From an uncultured Clostridia bacterium (lineage in GTDB: Bacteria; Bacillota; Clostridia; Christensenellales; Aristaeellaceae): a stretch of 64,000 nucleotides of DNA. The notes beneath the pieces were generated by a model that saw only the letters and a program-made list of their open reading frames with translations, was not told where the DNA came from and did no database searches. This document shows positions 16,928-24,827 of this stretch, one piece after another. The first letter of the stretch is position 1, and every line of letters begins with the position of its first letter. The stretch lies in assembly GCA_937894675.1 (NCBI GenBank), contig CALCQO010000045.1:115203-179202 (forward strand). Reading direction: 5' to 3'. The position numbers and the translations under genes are program-made.

Positions 16928-18730
16928 TTATGCCGTTTGCTCGAACTGGCTGTTGTAAAGTTCGGCGTAGAAGCCGCCGTTACTAAGCAGCTCCTCGTGC
17001 CTGCCCTGCTCCACGATGTCGCCATCGCGCATCACCAGAATGATGTCCGCGTCCCGAATGGTGCTCAGGCGGTGGGCGATAACAAAGCTGGTGCGCCCCC
17101 GGGTCAAATTGCCCATGGCTTTCTGGATGCGCTGCTCCGTCAGGGTATCCACATTGCTGGTGGCCTCGTCCAGAATCAGGATGGGCTTGTCCGACAGGAT
17201 GGCCCGGGCGATGGTCAGCAGCTGTTTCTGGCCCTGGGAGATGTTGTCCGCTTCCTCGTCAATGACCATCTGGTACCCCTCGGGCAGCGTGCGGATGAAG
17301 TGGTCGGCATGGGCTGCCCGGGCAGCCTCCACCACCTCCTCATCGGTGGCGTCGGGGCGGCCGTAGCGGATGTTCTCCATGATGGTGCCCGAGAACAGCC
17401 AGGTGTCCTGCAGCACCATGCCAAAGCAGGTGCGCAGGTTTTGTCTGGGAATACCGGCGATGTCCCTGCCGTCCAGCAGGATGCGCCCGGCGTCCACATC
17501 GTAAAAGCGCATCAGCAGCTTCACCAACGTGGTTTTGCCCGCACCCGTGGGGCCGACGATGGCCACCATCTCGCCGCTTTGTACGCTGCTGCTGAAGTTT
17601 TTGATAACGGGCTTGGCCGGGTCGTAGCCAAAGGTTACATTCTCAAACACCACATTGCCCTGGGTGCAGGCAGCCCCTTCCAGGGGGGCTTCCTGGGGCT
17701 CCTCCTCCTCGTCCAGGAACTGGAAGACCCGCTCGGACGCGGCCAGCATGCGCTGGATGACGCTGCTCATCTGGGCAAAGCGGGCGATGGGCTGGGTAAA
17801 CATGTTGATATACTGGGTAAAAGCCAGGATGTCCCCCACCTGGATGGCGCCTTGGGACGCCAGGATGGCGCCTGAGAGCACGGTTACCACATACCCCAGG
17901 TTGTTCACAAAGGTCATGATGGGGTGCATGAGACCCGAGAGGAACACGCTTTTCCAGCCGGACTCGTAGAGTTTTTCGTTGGTTTCGCCAAAGGTGGCTT
18001 CCGCCTCATCCTCCCGGTTGAAGGCTTTGATTAGCTGGTGGCCGGAAAAGTCCTCCTCCACCTGGGAGGTAATCTTGCCCAGGCTTTCCTGCTGCTGCTT
18101 GAAGTATTTGCGGCTCACCTTGAACACCACGGCGATGACCACCCCCGAGAGGGGCACCACCAGCAGCGCCAGCAGGGTCATCACCCAGTTGATGGACAGC
18201 ATCATGATCAATACGCCCACCACCGTAACGATGGCCGACAGGCTTTGGGTAATGCTTTCGGACAGGTTGGAGGACACGGCGTCCACATCGTTGGTCAGGC
18301 GGGAGAGGATATCCCCCACAGGGTTGCTCTCAAAATAGCGCATGGGCATGCGGTGGATTTTATCGCTCATCTTTTTGCGCAGGCTGTAGCCAAAGTCGGT
18401 GGACACCTGGGCCATCAGCCAACCCTGCAGCCATTGGAAGAGGGTGGATACCAGGTAGAGGCCCAGCATCATCAGAAGGGCCCGGCCGATGCGCTCAAAG
18501 TCGATGCCGCCCGTGCCCTGCATCTTGCTGACAAGGCCTTCAAAGATAGCGGTGGTAGCCTGGCCCATGAGCCTGGGGCCGAAAATCTGGATAACCGAAG
18601 CGCCCAGCGCCAGCAGGGCCGCCAGGATAAAGCGCCCCCGGTACTTCTTCATACCGCCCAGCAGCCGTTTGAGGGACTGCCCGTAGTTCTTGGGGGCGTC
18701 GGTTGTCATGGGTCCGCGTCTGTGCTGCAT
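16928..18730 (-). CDS. ABC exporter half-transporter, canonical Walker B subunit (BmrD-like)
   Basis: 600 aa: six-helix exporter domain (about 1-330) plus nucleotide-binding domain (Walker A VGPTGAGKTTLVKL, Walker B PILILDEATSNVD, H-loop VIAHRLS). The signature reads ISQGQ in place of LSGGQ, a change typical of one subunit of heterodimeric exporters such as BmrCD or TM287/288, where one ATP site is degenerate. The ATG at 18730 lies one base beyond the stop of the partner gene and behind GGGGGAG. Probably exports drugs, lipids or peptides; substrate unknown. Confidence 0.9.
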   Translation of the reverse strand: MQHRRGPMTTDAPKNYGQSLKRLLGGMKKYRGRFILAALLALGASVIQIFGPRLMGQATTAIFEGLVSKMQGTGGIDFERIGRALLMMLGLYLVSTLFQWLQGWLMAQVSTDFGYSLRKKMSDKIHRMPMRYFESNPVGDILSRLTNDVDAVSSNLSESITQSLSAIVTVVGVLIMMLSINWVMTLLALLVVPLSGVVIAVVFKVSRKYFKQQQESLGKITSQVEEDFSGHQLIKAFNREDEAEATFGETNEKLYESGWKSVFLSGLMHPIMTFVNNLGYVVTVLSGAILASQGAIQVGDILAFTQYINMFTQPIARFAQMSSVIQRMLAASERVFQFLDEEEEPQEAPLEGAACTQGNVVFENVTFGYDPAKPVIKNFSSSVQSGEMVAIVGPTGAGKTTLVKLLMRFYDVDAGRILLDGRDIAGIPRQNLRTCFGMVLQDTWLFSGTIMENIRYGRPDATDEEVVEAARAAHADHFIRTLPEGYQMVIDEEADNISQGQKQLLTIARAILSDKPILILDEATSNVDTLTEQRIQKAMGNLTRGRTSFVIAHRLSTIRDADIILVMRDGDIVEQGRHEELLSNGGFYAELYNSQFEQTA

Positions 18731-18731
18731 A

Positions 18732-20885
18732 TTACTCCCCCTCCCCCACGTCGCTATCCTTCAGGCTCAGTTCTTCCGTTTTCAGCTGGCTGGAGGCAAT
18801 CTGCCGGTAGACATCGCTGCCTCGCATCAATTCCTCATGGGTGCCCTGGGCAACCACCTGGCCTGCGTCCAGCACCACGATGCGGTCGGCGTGCAGCACG
18901 GTGGAAATGCGCTGAGCCACCACCAGCACGGTGGCGTTTTGCCGCTGGGCTTCCAGTGCTTTGCGCAGCTTGGCGTCGGTGATAAAGTCCAGCGCGGAAA
19001 AGCTGTCGTCAAACAAAAGCACCTGGGGCTCGCCCGCCAGCGCCCGGGCGATGGACAGGCGCTGCTTCTGCCCGCCGGACACATTGCTGCCGCCCCTTGA
19101 AATGGGGCTTTGGTAGCCCTGCTCCATCTTGTCGATAAACTCCTGAGCCTGGGCGATGCGGGCGGCGGAAATCATGTTATTGTCGGGCATCAGGGGATCG
19201 GAGAACTTGATATTGTCCTCCACCGTGCCGGTAAACAGCTGGCTTTTCTGAGGCACAAAGCCGATTTTTTCGCGCAGCTGGTGGATATCAAACTGGCGGA
19301 TGTCGGTATCATCCAGGGTGATTTTTCCCTGGGTCACATCAAAGAAACGGGGAATCAGGTTGAGGATGGTGGATTTGCCGCTGCCGGTGCCGCCGATAAA
19401 GGCGACGGTCTCGCCGGGGCGGGCGGTGAAGCTGACATGCTGGATGCTGTCCTCCTCGGCGTCCGGATAGCGGAACGACACATCGTGGAAGGTGATTTCC
19501 CCGCGCACCTCCTCGGGCATGGGGACAGGGCTGTCGGGCGACTGGATGGAGGAGGGGGTGTCCAGCACCTCCTGCAGCCTTTCCAGCGCCACATTGGCAC
19601 GGGGCAGGAAAACCGCGGTCATGGACAGCATCATGAAGGAGGACACAATCTGCATGGTATAGGAGATGAACGCCATCATTTCCCCCACCTGCAAAGTGCC
19701 CTTGTCGATGCTGCCCGCGCCGAACCACACAATCAGGATGGAGATGACATTCATCACCAGCATCATGGCGGGCATCAGGGTGCTGAAGGAGCGCTGCACA
19801 AACAGCATATTGCCCGCCAGGCCTTTGCTGGCCTGGTCGTAGCGCTCGCGCTCAAAATCCTCCCTGGTGAAGGCGCGGATGACATTCAGACCCGTCAGGA
19901 TTTCCCTGCCCACCTGGTTCAGCCGGTCGGTGAGCTTCTGCATCAGGCGGAAGCGGGGCACCACTACGAAGGCCATCACCGCCATCAGCGCCATGATGAG
20001 GCCCACCGCCACAAAGATAATCCAGCCCAAGCCGGTATTGGTGCTGCTGACCCGCAGCACGCCGCCGATGCCCAGGATGGGGGCGTAAAACACAATGCGC
20101 ATGGTCATCATCAAGCCCTGCTCCACCTGCTGGATGTCATTGGTGGTGCGGGTGATGAGGGAGGCGGCGGAGAACTTCTCCACCTCGGTGGAGGAAAAGG
20201 CCATGACCCGCCCAAACACATCCCGGCGCAGCCCCCGGCTGATGCGGGAGGAGGTGCGGGAGGCGAAAAAGCTGACCGAAGCGGCCAGGGCGCCCATGAG
20301 CAGGGTGATGAGCAGCATGATGCCGCCGGTGCGCAGCAGGTAAGCGTTGCGCAAGCCGTTCACATCGATGTTCAGTTGTTTGTATTCGCTTTCTACAAAG
20401 GAGGCGGCCGCCTGTTCCAGGGCGGCATCCCCGCCCATGCCGCCCAGCATGGTCTGGGCGCGGGTCTGTATTTCCTGCATCGAAAGGCCGCTTTGCCGCA
20501 GCTGGGTCAGCATGCCCTGCATGCCTTCCCCCTGGGGAAGCTGGGCCATGCCCAGCAGGGCCGCGGGCATCAGCAGCATGTCGTCCAGCTGTTTGCGCTC
20601 GTCGCCTGCCTTGGTTTGCAATACATACAGCCCGTCGGTCAGCAGGTAGGCCTTGTCAAAAATTTCCTGCTGCTGGGGGCTCAGCATGCCGCGCAGGCTG
20701 TCCCTGCTTCGCGCGCTCAGGTAGTCGGGGGATGGGCTGTCTATGCCGCTGCGCTGGATGCCTACATCCACCAGGCTGGATGTATACCCGGGCAGCGCCA
20801 GCTCGAACATGGCCTGCCCAAAGAGCAGCAGGAACACAAGCAGGCTGGTTTTCCATTCCTTTCTGAGAATCCGTAGTAACCGCAT
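18732..20885 (-). CDS. ABC exporter half-transporter with degenerate Walker B (BmrC-like)
   Basis: 717 aa. The first helix is followed by a long extra loop (about 40-160, rich in Gln/Leu) before the remaining helices, as in LmrC/YfiB-like exporters. NBD: Walker A GGTGSGKSTILNLI, canonical signature VSGGQKQRLS, Walker B VLLFDDSFSALD with Asp in place of the catalytic Glu. That pairs with the ISQGQ signature of the next gene to form one non-catalytic site, so the two should work as a heterodimer. The ATG at 20885 follows GGAGG; a terminator-like hairpin stands just upstream. Confidence 0.9.
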   Translation of the reverse strand: MRLLRILRKEWKTSLLVFLLLFGQAMFELALPGYTSSLVDVGIQRSGIDSPSPDYLSARSRDSLRGMLSPQQQEIFDKAYLLTDGLYVLQTKAGDERKQLDDMLLMPAALLGMAQLPQGEGMQGMLTQLRQSGLSMQEIQTRAQTMLGGMGGDAALEQAAASFVESEYKQLNIDVNGLRNAYLLRTGGIMLLITLLMGALAASVSFFASRTSSRISRGLRRDVFGRVMAFSSTEVEKFSAASLITRTTNDIQQVEQGLMMTMRIVFYAPILGIGGVLRVSSTNTGLGWIIFVAVGLIMALMAVMAFVVVPRFRLMQKLTDRLNQVGREILTGLNVIRAFTREDFERERYDQASKGLAGNMLFVQRSFSTLMPAMMLVMNVISILIVWFGAGSIDKGTLQVGEMMAFISYTMQIVSSFMMLSMTAVFLPRANVALERLQEVLDTPSSIQSPDSPVPMPEEVRGEITFHDVSFRYPDAEEDSIQHVSFTARPGETVAFIGGTGSGKSTILNLIPRFFDVTQGKITLDDTDIRQFDIHQLREKIGFVPQKSQLFTGTVEDNIKFSDPLMPDNNMISAARIAQAQEFIDKMEQGYQSPISRGGSNVSGGQKQRLSIARALAGEPQVLLFDDSFSALDFITDAKLRKALEAQRQNATVLVVAQRISTVLHADRIVVLDAGQVVAQGTHEELMRGSDVYRQIASSQLKTEELSLKDSDVGEGE

Positions 20886-20901
20886 AATACCTCCGCCATA
20901 T

Positions 20902-20928
20902 AAAAAGCGGCAGTACAACTGCCGCTTT
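20902..20928 (-). terminator. Intra-operon terminator/attenuator
   Basis: On the minus strand an 11-bp stem (AAAGCGGCAGT and complement) followed by T5, between the ArsR-type gene and the ABC exporter genes. It would reduce read-through from the regulator gene. Confidence 0.65.
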
Positions 20929-20969
20929 CGGGGTTTCCACCCGGTCGCACAGTGGTAAAGTGGCTGTGC

Positions 20970-21254
20970 TTATTGTTTCACCGGTGAATCAATCAGAATC
21001 TCTGTATCGTTGGCCATACAGATTTTCTGAACGCCATGTTTTCCCTTCATCTGCTTAATCAGAACGATGTTGGCGTCCTGCAGCAGCTTCATGTGGGTGG
21101 TGATGGCACCGCCGGTGATGTTGAGCGCTTCGGCAATCGCCGTCATGCGCATGGGTCCTTTGGCCGCAAGCAGCTCGACGATGGCAATGCGCGTTTCAGA
21201 GCTGAGCGCCTTGAATACGGCCATCCCTTTACGGTGTGACTTGATGTGAATCAC
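20970..21254 (-). CDS. ArsR-type helix-turn-helix regulator
   Basis: 94 aa winged-helix protein: FKALSSETRIAIVELLAAKGPMRMTAIAEALNITGGAITTHMKLLQDANIV is the ArsR/GntR-like recognition core. No metal-binding ELCVCDL motif is present, so it probably senses something other than As/Cd. The GTG at 21254 is preceded by AGGAGGG and a T8 run. It lies 84 bases upstream of the heterodimeric exporter, which is its likely target; this is inferred from position. Confidence 0.8.
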   Translation of the reverse strand: MIHIKSHRKGMAVFKALSSETRIAIVELLAAKGPMRMTAIAEALNITGGAITTHMKLLQDANIVLIKQMKGKHGVQKICMANDTEILIDSPVKQ

Positions 21255-21486
21255 AAAAAAAACCCTCCTTCTTCTTTTGCCTAACTGCGACTTATCAGCT
21301 ATGCAATACCATGAATTATATCACACAATTAAGCAAATGCCTACTGGCTTCCATGAACATTTATTAAATATTTTCGATAAACAAGAAACACATAGTCCAG
21401 TTGCCGACAGTTTACGCGGGCGCTGCCGTCTCGCCCTATGCGTCAATGGGTATAAATATAAGGAAAGCCAAGCAGAGGAGGCGTCT

Positions 21487-22452
21487 ATGAGCATACAGAA
21501 TATTTTGGTCATCCTGCGCGCGAATGAGGAGCAGCTGCGGAGGCTGCAGGAAGCCGCGCCCGAGGCCCATGTCCTGCGCCAGAGCGTGAAAACACTGACA
21601 AAGGAACAGGTGGAGCAGGCAGATGTTATTGTGGGCAACCTGCCGGTGGAATTTTTGCCCCACACCAAGGGGTTAAAGCTATTGCAGCTGAATACCGCCG
21701 GGGTGATCGCGCCTTATACTGACATGGCCGCCCGCCAGCCGGGCACCGTGTTATGCTGCGCTACAGGCGCCTACGGGCCCGCCGTGTCCGAGCATATGGC
21801 GGCCAGCCTTCTGACGCTGATGAAAAAACTTCACCTGTACAGAGACCAGCAGTTCCAGGGCCTTTGGGCCGACCAGGGCAATGTGGAATCCCCCCGGGGC
21901 AAGCAGGTGCTGGTGCTGGGCATGGGCGACATCGGCACCCATTTCGCCAGTCTGTTGTCGGATATGGGGGCGGTGGTGACGGGCATCCGCAGGCGGCCAT
22001 CCCAGCCCCCCGCGGGGGTGCAGCGAATCGCTTCCATGGAGGATCTGGACAGCCTGCTGCCCCAGAGCGACATCATAGCCATGGTGCTGCCCGAAACAAA
22101 GGATACCATGAACATCATGAATAAACGCCGCATCGGCCTGATGAAGCCGGGCAGCTACCTGGTAAACGCCGGGCGGGGCAGCGCGGTGGATCAGGACGCT
22201 CTAGTGGAGGCCTTGGAAAGCGGGCGCCTGGCAGGCGCCGCCCTGGATGTCACCACCCCTGAGCCCCTGCCCGCAGAGCATCCCCTGTGGAAGCAGAAGA
22301 ACGCCCTGATCACCCCGCACATTTCCGGCAACTTCCACCTGCCGCTCACCTTGGATTTAATTTACGAAATTGCCGCCAACAACATCCGCGCCCTGCAGGG
22401 CAAGGCAGAATATCTATCCCGGGTAGACCCCCAAAGCGGCTACCGGGCATAA
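21487..22452 (+). CDS. D-isomer-specific 2-hydroxyacid dehydrogenase
   Basis: 321 aa NAD-dependent enzyme. Rossmann segment VLVLGMGDIGTHFASLLSDMG, then NAGRGSAVDQDALVEALESG, the catalytic Glu in TTPEPLPAEHPLW and His in ALITPHISGNFH. ATG at 21487 behind GAGGAGG; the open frame upstream of it is non-coding and AT-rich. The upstream 232-base gap (21255-21486) shows no clear promoter beyond a TATAAA-like stretch near 21450. Substrate unknown; a role in 2-keto acid reduction is the family default. Confidence 0.9.
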   Translation: MSIQNILVILRANEEQLRRLQEAAPEAHVLRQSVKTLTKEQVEQADVIVGNLPVEFLPHTKGLKLLQLNTAGVIAPYTDMAARQPGTVLCCATGAYGPAVSEHMAASLLTLMKKLHLYRDQQFQGLWADQGNVESPRGKQVLVLGMGDIGTHFASLLSDMGAVVTGIRRRPSQPPAGVQRIASMEDLDSLLPQSDIIAMVLPETKDTMNIMNKRRIGLMKPGSYLVNAGRGSAVDQDALVEALESGRLAGAALDVTTPEPLPAEHPLWKQKNALITPHISGNFHLPLTLDLIYEIAANNIRALQGKAEYLSRVDPQSGYRA

Positions 22453-22461
22453 GGAGGGTTT

Positions 22462-22875
22462 ATGGTTATCCACCCCATGATTACCGTACGCGACGTGCGC
22501 AAAAGCGCCGCCTTTTACGAGAAGGTGCTGGGGCTGGAAAGCGCCCACGGCGGTACGGAGTATGAGCAAATGTGCTATGATGGTGAGCTGCTGCTGCAAT
22601 TGCACGATATGGAGCCAGACTTGAACCATGGCCCCCTGCTGCGCCCCGAGGAAGCCGCTGGCCGGGGCGTGCTGCTGTGGTTTCAGACCGAAGACTTCCC
22701 CGGCCTGCTTGCCCGCCTGGAAGAAGCCGGCGTCACCCCGGAAGTACCCCCCTACCTGAACGAATACGCCCTGCACCAGGAAGTCTGGTTCCGCGACCCG
22801 GACAACTATCTGGTCGTAGTGGCCGGGCCGTCGGGGCATGGGAAGCACAAAAAGGATGATAGGATTGTATATTGA
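22462..22875 (+). CDS. VOC (glyoxalase/bleomycin resistance-like) protein
   Basis: 137 aa vicinal-oxygen-chelate fold: HPMITVRDVRKSAAFYEKVLGLE, then YDGELLLQLHD, and EVWFRDPDNYLVVV with the second metal-side motif. Nine bases after the dehydrogenase, behind AAGGAGG, so probably co-transcribed. Its stop codon lies inside the degenerate terminal CRISPR repeat. Reaction unknown. Confidence 0.83.
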   Translation: MVIHPMITVRDVRKSAAFYEKVLGLESAHGGTEYEQMCYDGELLLQLHDMEPDLNHGPLLRPEEAAGRGVLLWFQTEDFPGLLARLEEAGVTPEVPPYLNEYALHQEVWFRDPDNYLVVVAGPSGHGKHKKDDRIVY

Positions 22876-22905
22876 AGTTGCTGATTTTTCTTGGTACGGT
22901 ATGAT
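22871..22905 (+). repeat. Degenerate terminal CRISPR repeat
   Basis: 35-nt copy of the repeat with changes mainly in its first half; the 3' half, including TGATTTTTCTTGG and GGTATGAT, is kept. It is followed by a 30-base spacer-length interval (22906-22935). A decayed repeat normally marks the old, leader-distal end. Confidence 0.8.
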
Positions 22906-22935
22906 AAGCATACAAAGCGGCGTTAGGTGAACTAC

Positions 22936-23499
22936 GTTGTAGCTCCCTGATCTTTCTTGGTATGGTATGATTTCCAGTCGCTGCTTGATGGCTTCAACCT
23001 GGTTGTAGCTCCCTGATCTTTCTTGGTATGGTATGATAGAAAAGGAATTGACGCGCCGGGAACTGCGGTTGTAGCTCCCTGATCTTTCTTGGTATGGTAT
23101 GATAATTCCTTACACGCCTCGCACCAAAGACGGGTTGTAGCTCCCTGATCTTTCTTGGTATGGTATGATTGGCCGCACCAAGGGCAGAAAGCGGAATCAG
23201 TTGTAGCTCCCTGATCTTTCTTGGTATGGTATGATCGGAACGTAAAGCGCAACGCGTGACTTTAAGTTGTAGCTCCCTGATCTTTCTTGGTATGGTATGA
23301 TAAAGAAGCAGAGGGCACCATAACAGGTTCAGTTGTAGCTCCCTGATCTTTCTTGGTATGGTATGATAAGAACTCAGTTTTCTGCGGCGGGTCACTGGTT
23401 GTAGCTCCCTGATCTTTCTTGGTATGGTATGATACCAGCGCTTCCCGCCCGATGGGGCCGTTAGTTGTAGCTCCCTGATCTTTCTTGGTATGGTATGAT
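22936..23499 (+). CRISPR. Type II-C CRISPR array, nine identical repeats
   Basis: Nine identical 36-nt repeats (GTTGTAGCTCCC...TGGTATGAT) start at 22936, 23002, 23068, 23134, 23200, 23266, 23332, 23398 and 23464, with eight 30-nt spacers between them and one more before the first. The period is exactly 66. The tracrRNA anti-repeat pairs with the plus-strand form, so crRNAs are read left to right, against the cas genes. Each repeat ends with TGGTATGAT, an extended -10, so each spacer may be transcribed from the repeat before it, as known for Neisseria meningitidis. The leader-proximal end should be near cas2. Confidence 0.97.
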
Positions 23500-23510
23500 A
23501 GACAGGTCAG

Positions 23511-23545
23511 GAAACCCGCCGGATTCAAGCGTTCCGGCGGGTTTC
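23511..23545. other. 13-bp perfect hairpin beside the CRISPR array
   Basis: GAAACCCGCCGGA and its complement with a 9-base loop, 11 bases after the last repeat and 54 bases from the cas2 stop. No T tract follows on either strand, so it is not a textbook terminator; it sits where array and cas transcripts converge. Confidence 0.6.
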
Positions 23546-23599
23546 ACAACAAAAATATACACTTTCAATGGAATCAATCTTCCAAAATCCGATGTTTTT

Positions 23600-23920
23600 T
23601 CAGAAAAAAGTGATCTGCGTATTCATCGCGCTCTCATCCGCCACTGTCAGCTTTCCGATGAGCAGCGCCATGCTTTCAAACTGCTTTTCCGTTACCACCA
23701 GGCAGCGCACAGAGCCATTGTCCGGTACATTGTCATCCAGGCGCGCGCGATGTTTGTTAACAGCATCCACCCCGTTGCATATCCGCACATATACGGAAAA
23801 CTGCATCATGGCATAGCCATCCTTCACGAGAAAATTACGGAAGCCCGCCGCCGCCTTTCGATTCTGGGCAGTGGTAACAGGCAGGTCAAACATCACTATC
23901 AGGCGCATAAACTTATTCAT
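23600..23920 (-). CDS. cas2: Cas2, spacer-acquisition endonuclease-fold protein
   Basis: 106 aa, normal. Opens MRLIVMFDLPVTTAQNRKAA with the conserved Asp after the first strand, followed by YAMMQFSVYVRICNG and VRCLVVTEKQFES. Forms the structural core of the Cas1-Cas2 integrase. It overlaps the cas1 end by 8 bases; ATG at 23920 is the first in frame, with a weak RBS, so coupled translation is likely. Confidence 0.95.
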   Translation of the reverse strand: MNKFMRLIVMFDLPVTTAQNRKAAAGFRNFLVKDGYAMMQFSVYVRICNGVDAVNKHRARLDDNVPDNGSVRCLVVTEKQFESMALLIGKLTVADESAMNTQITFF

Positions 23921-24815
23921 ATTGATGCCTGCGCAGGGGGATGATAACAGGCAGAGTTAGGGGTATGATTCGGTTGAACTGAATCGCTGTAATGAGGCTT
24001 TGCACCATACGCTCAATCGCGTAGGGTATGCTGTGATGCTGCCCGGCAGATAGGATGTCGCACCCCAGCAGCCCGAAGATTTCCCGTTTATTTTGCGGGG
24101 TAAGCAGCTCATCCTCGGATATGTTCTGTATGACAAATAAGTCGATCAAAGGACGAAAGGGTTCCATCAAATCGTCCGCTAAGTTCATGGCATTCAACTC
24201 GCTGCAATGCTGCAAACCATGGCACAGCAGCAAGCCGTATACCGCCAATGTGCGGGCTACACAGGCGCGCAGGATGGCGTAGCCATAATTCAAGGCGGCG
24301 TTGATGCCATTTTCCTCCCCGCGGCGGAAGCCCTTCCCAAACAACGCCCCAAAGTACTGGGCGGCCGCCGTTCCCTCCAGATATCCTTTATCGCCTGATT
24401 GCACCTGCCTGCTCATGCTGAATTGTTTTTCCGCCATGTCTTTGTGTCCCGTCAATTTGAGGCAGTGCGCTTGGTTGTTGATTTTCGCCTGCACCACCTG
24501 TTGCCATAGGCGGTTTCTTTTGGGCAAACTCATATTCAGTTGCCGTTTAACAACCTGTAAGCGGCGGCTGTGCTGCTCATAGGGCAATAGAACGCCGCAG
24601 GGCAGATGCCGTTCATCGCACACCATAACGGCAATGCCCCGCTGGGCCATGTTGGCCATGGCCGCGGCGGTAATGGTGCTTTGCCTATTTTCAACCAATA
24701 TAGCACTGATGTCTTCCAGAGGGATGAGATGTTCTGTTTCCAGCGCGATGACAAGCTGCTGCTGACGGATGGACAGGTGCGCCTTGTTTTCCACCATGAT
24801 GCAGCGATAGGCCAT
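23913..24815 (-). CDS. cas1: Cas1, CRISPR integrase
   Basis: Metal-dependent integrase that inserts new spacers with Cas2. 300 aa, typical for type II. Catalytic residues visible: Glu147 in YLEGTAAAQYFG, His203 in GLQHCSELN, and the acidic NLADDLMEPFRP. ATG at 24815 behind GGAGGG, 12 bases after the cas9 stop. No csn2 or cas4 is present, which with the small Cas9 defines subtype II-C. Confidence 0.97.
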   Translation of the reverse strand: MAYRCIMVENKAHLSIRQQQLVIALETEHLIPLEDISAILVENRQSTITAAAMANMAQRGIAVMVCDERHLPCGVLLPYEQHSRRLQVVKRQLNMSLPKRNRLWQQVVQAKINNQAHCLKLTGHKDMAEKQFSMSRQVQSGDKGYLEGTAAAQYFGALFGKGFRRGEENGINAALNYGYAILRACVARTLAVYGLLLCHGLQHCSELNAMNLADDLMEPFRPLIDLFVIQNISEDELLTPQNKREIFGLLGCDILSAGQHHSIPYAIERMVQSLITAIQFNRIIPLTLPVIIPLRRHQYE

Positions 24816-24827
24816 GAAATCCCTCCT

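Noticed and set aside
19110..20876. 588-aa plus-strand frame opposite the ABC exporter gene
   Set aside because: His/Gly/Gln-rich antisense shadow of a well supported ABC gene.
22932..23528. Three long minus-strand reading frames through the CRISPR array with repeated SYHTKKDQGATT-like peptides
   Set aside because: The 66-base period is divisible by three and the repeat has no stop in these frames, so open frames are an artefact of the array.
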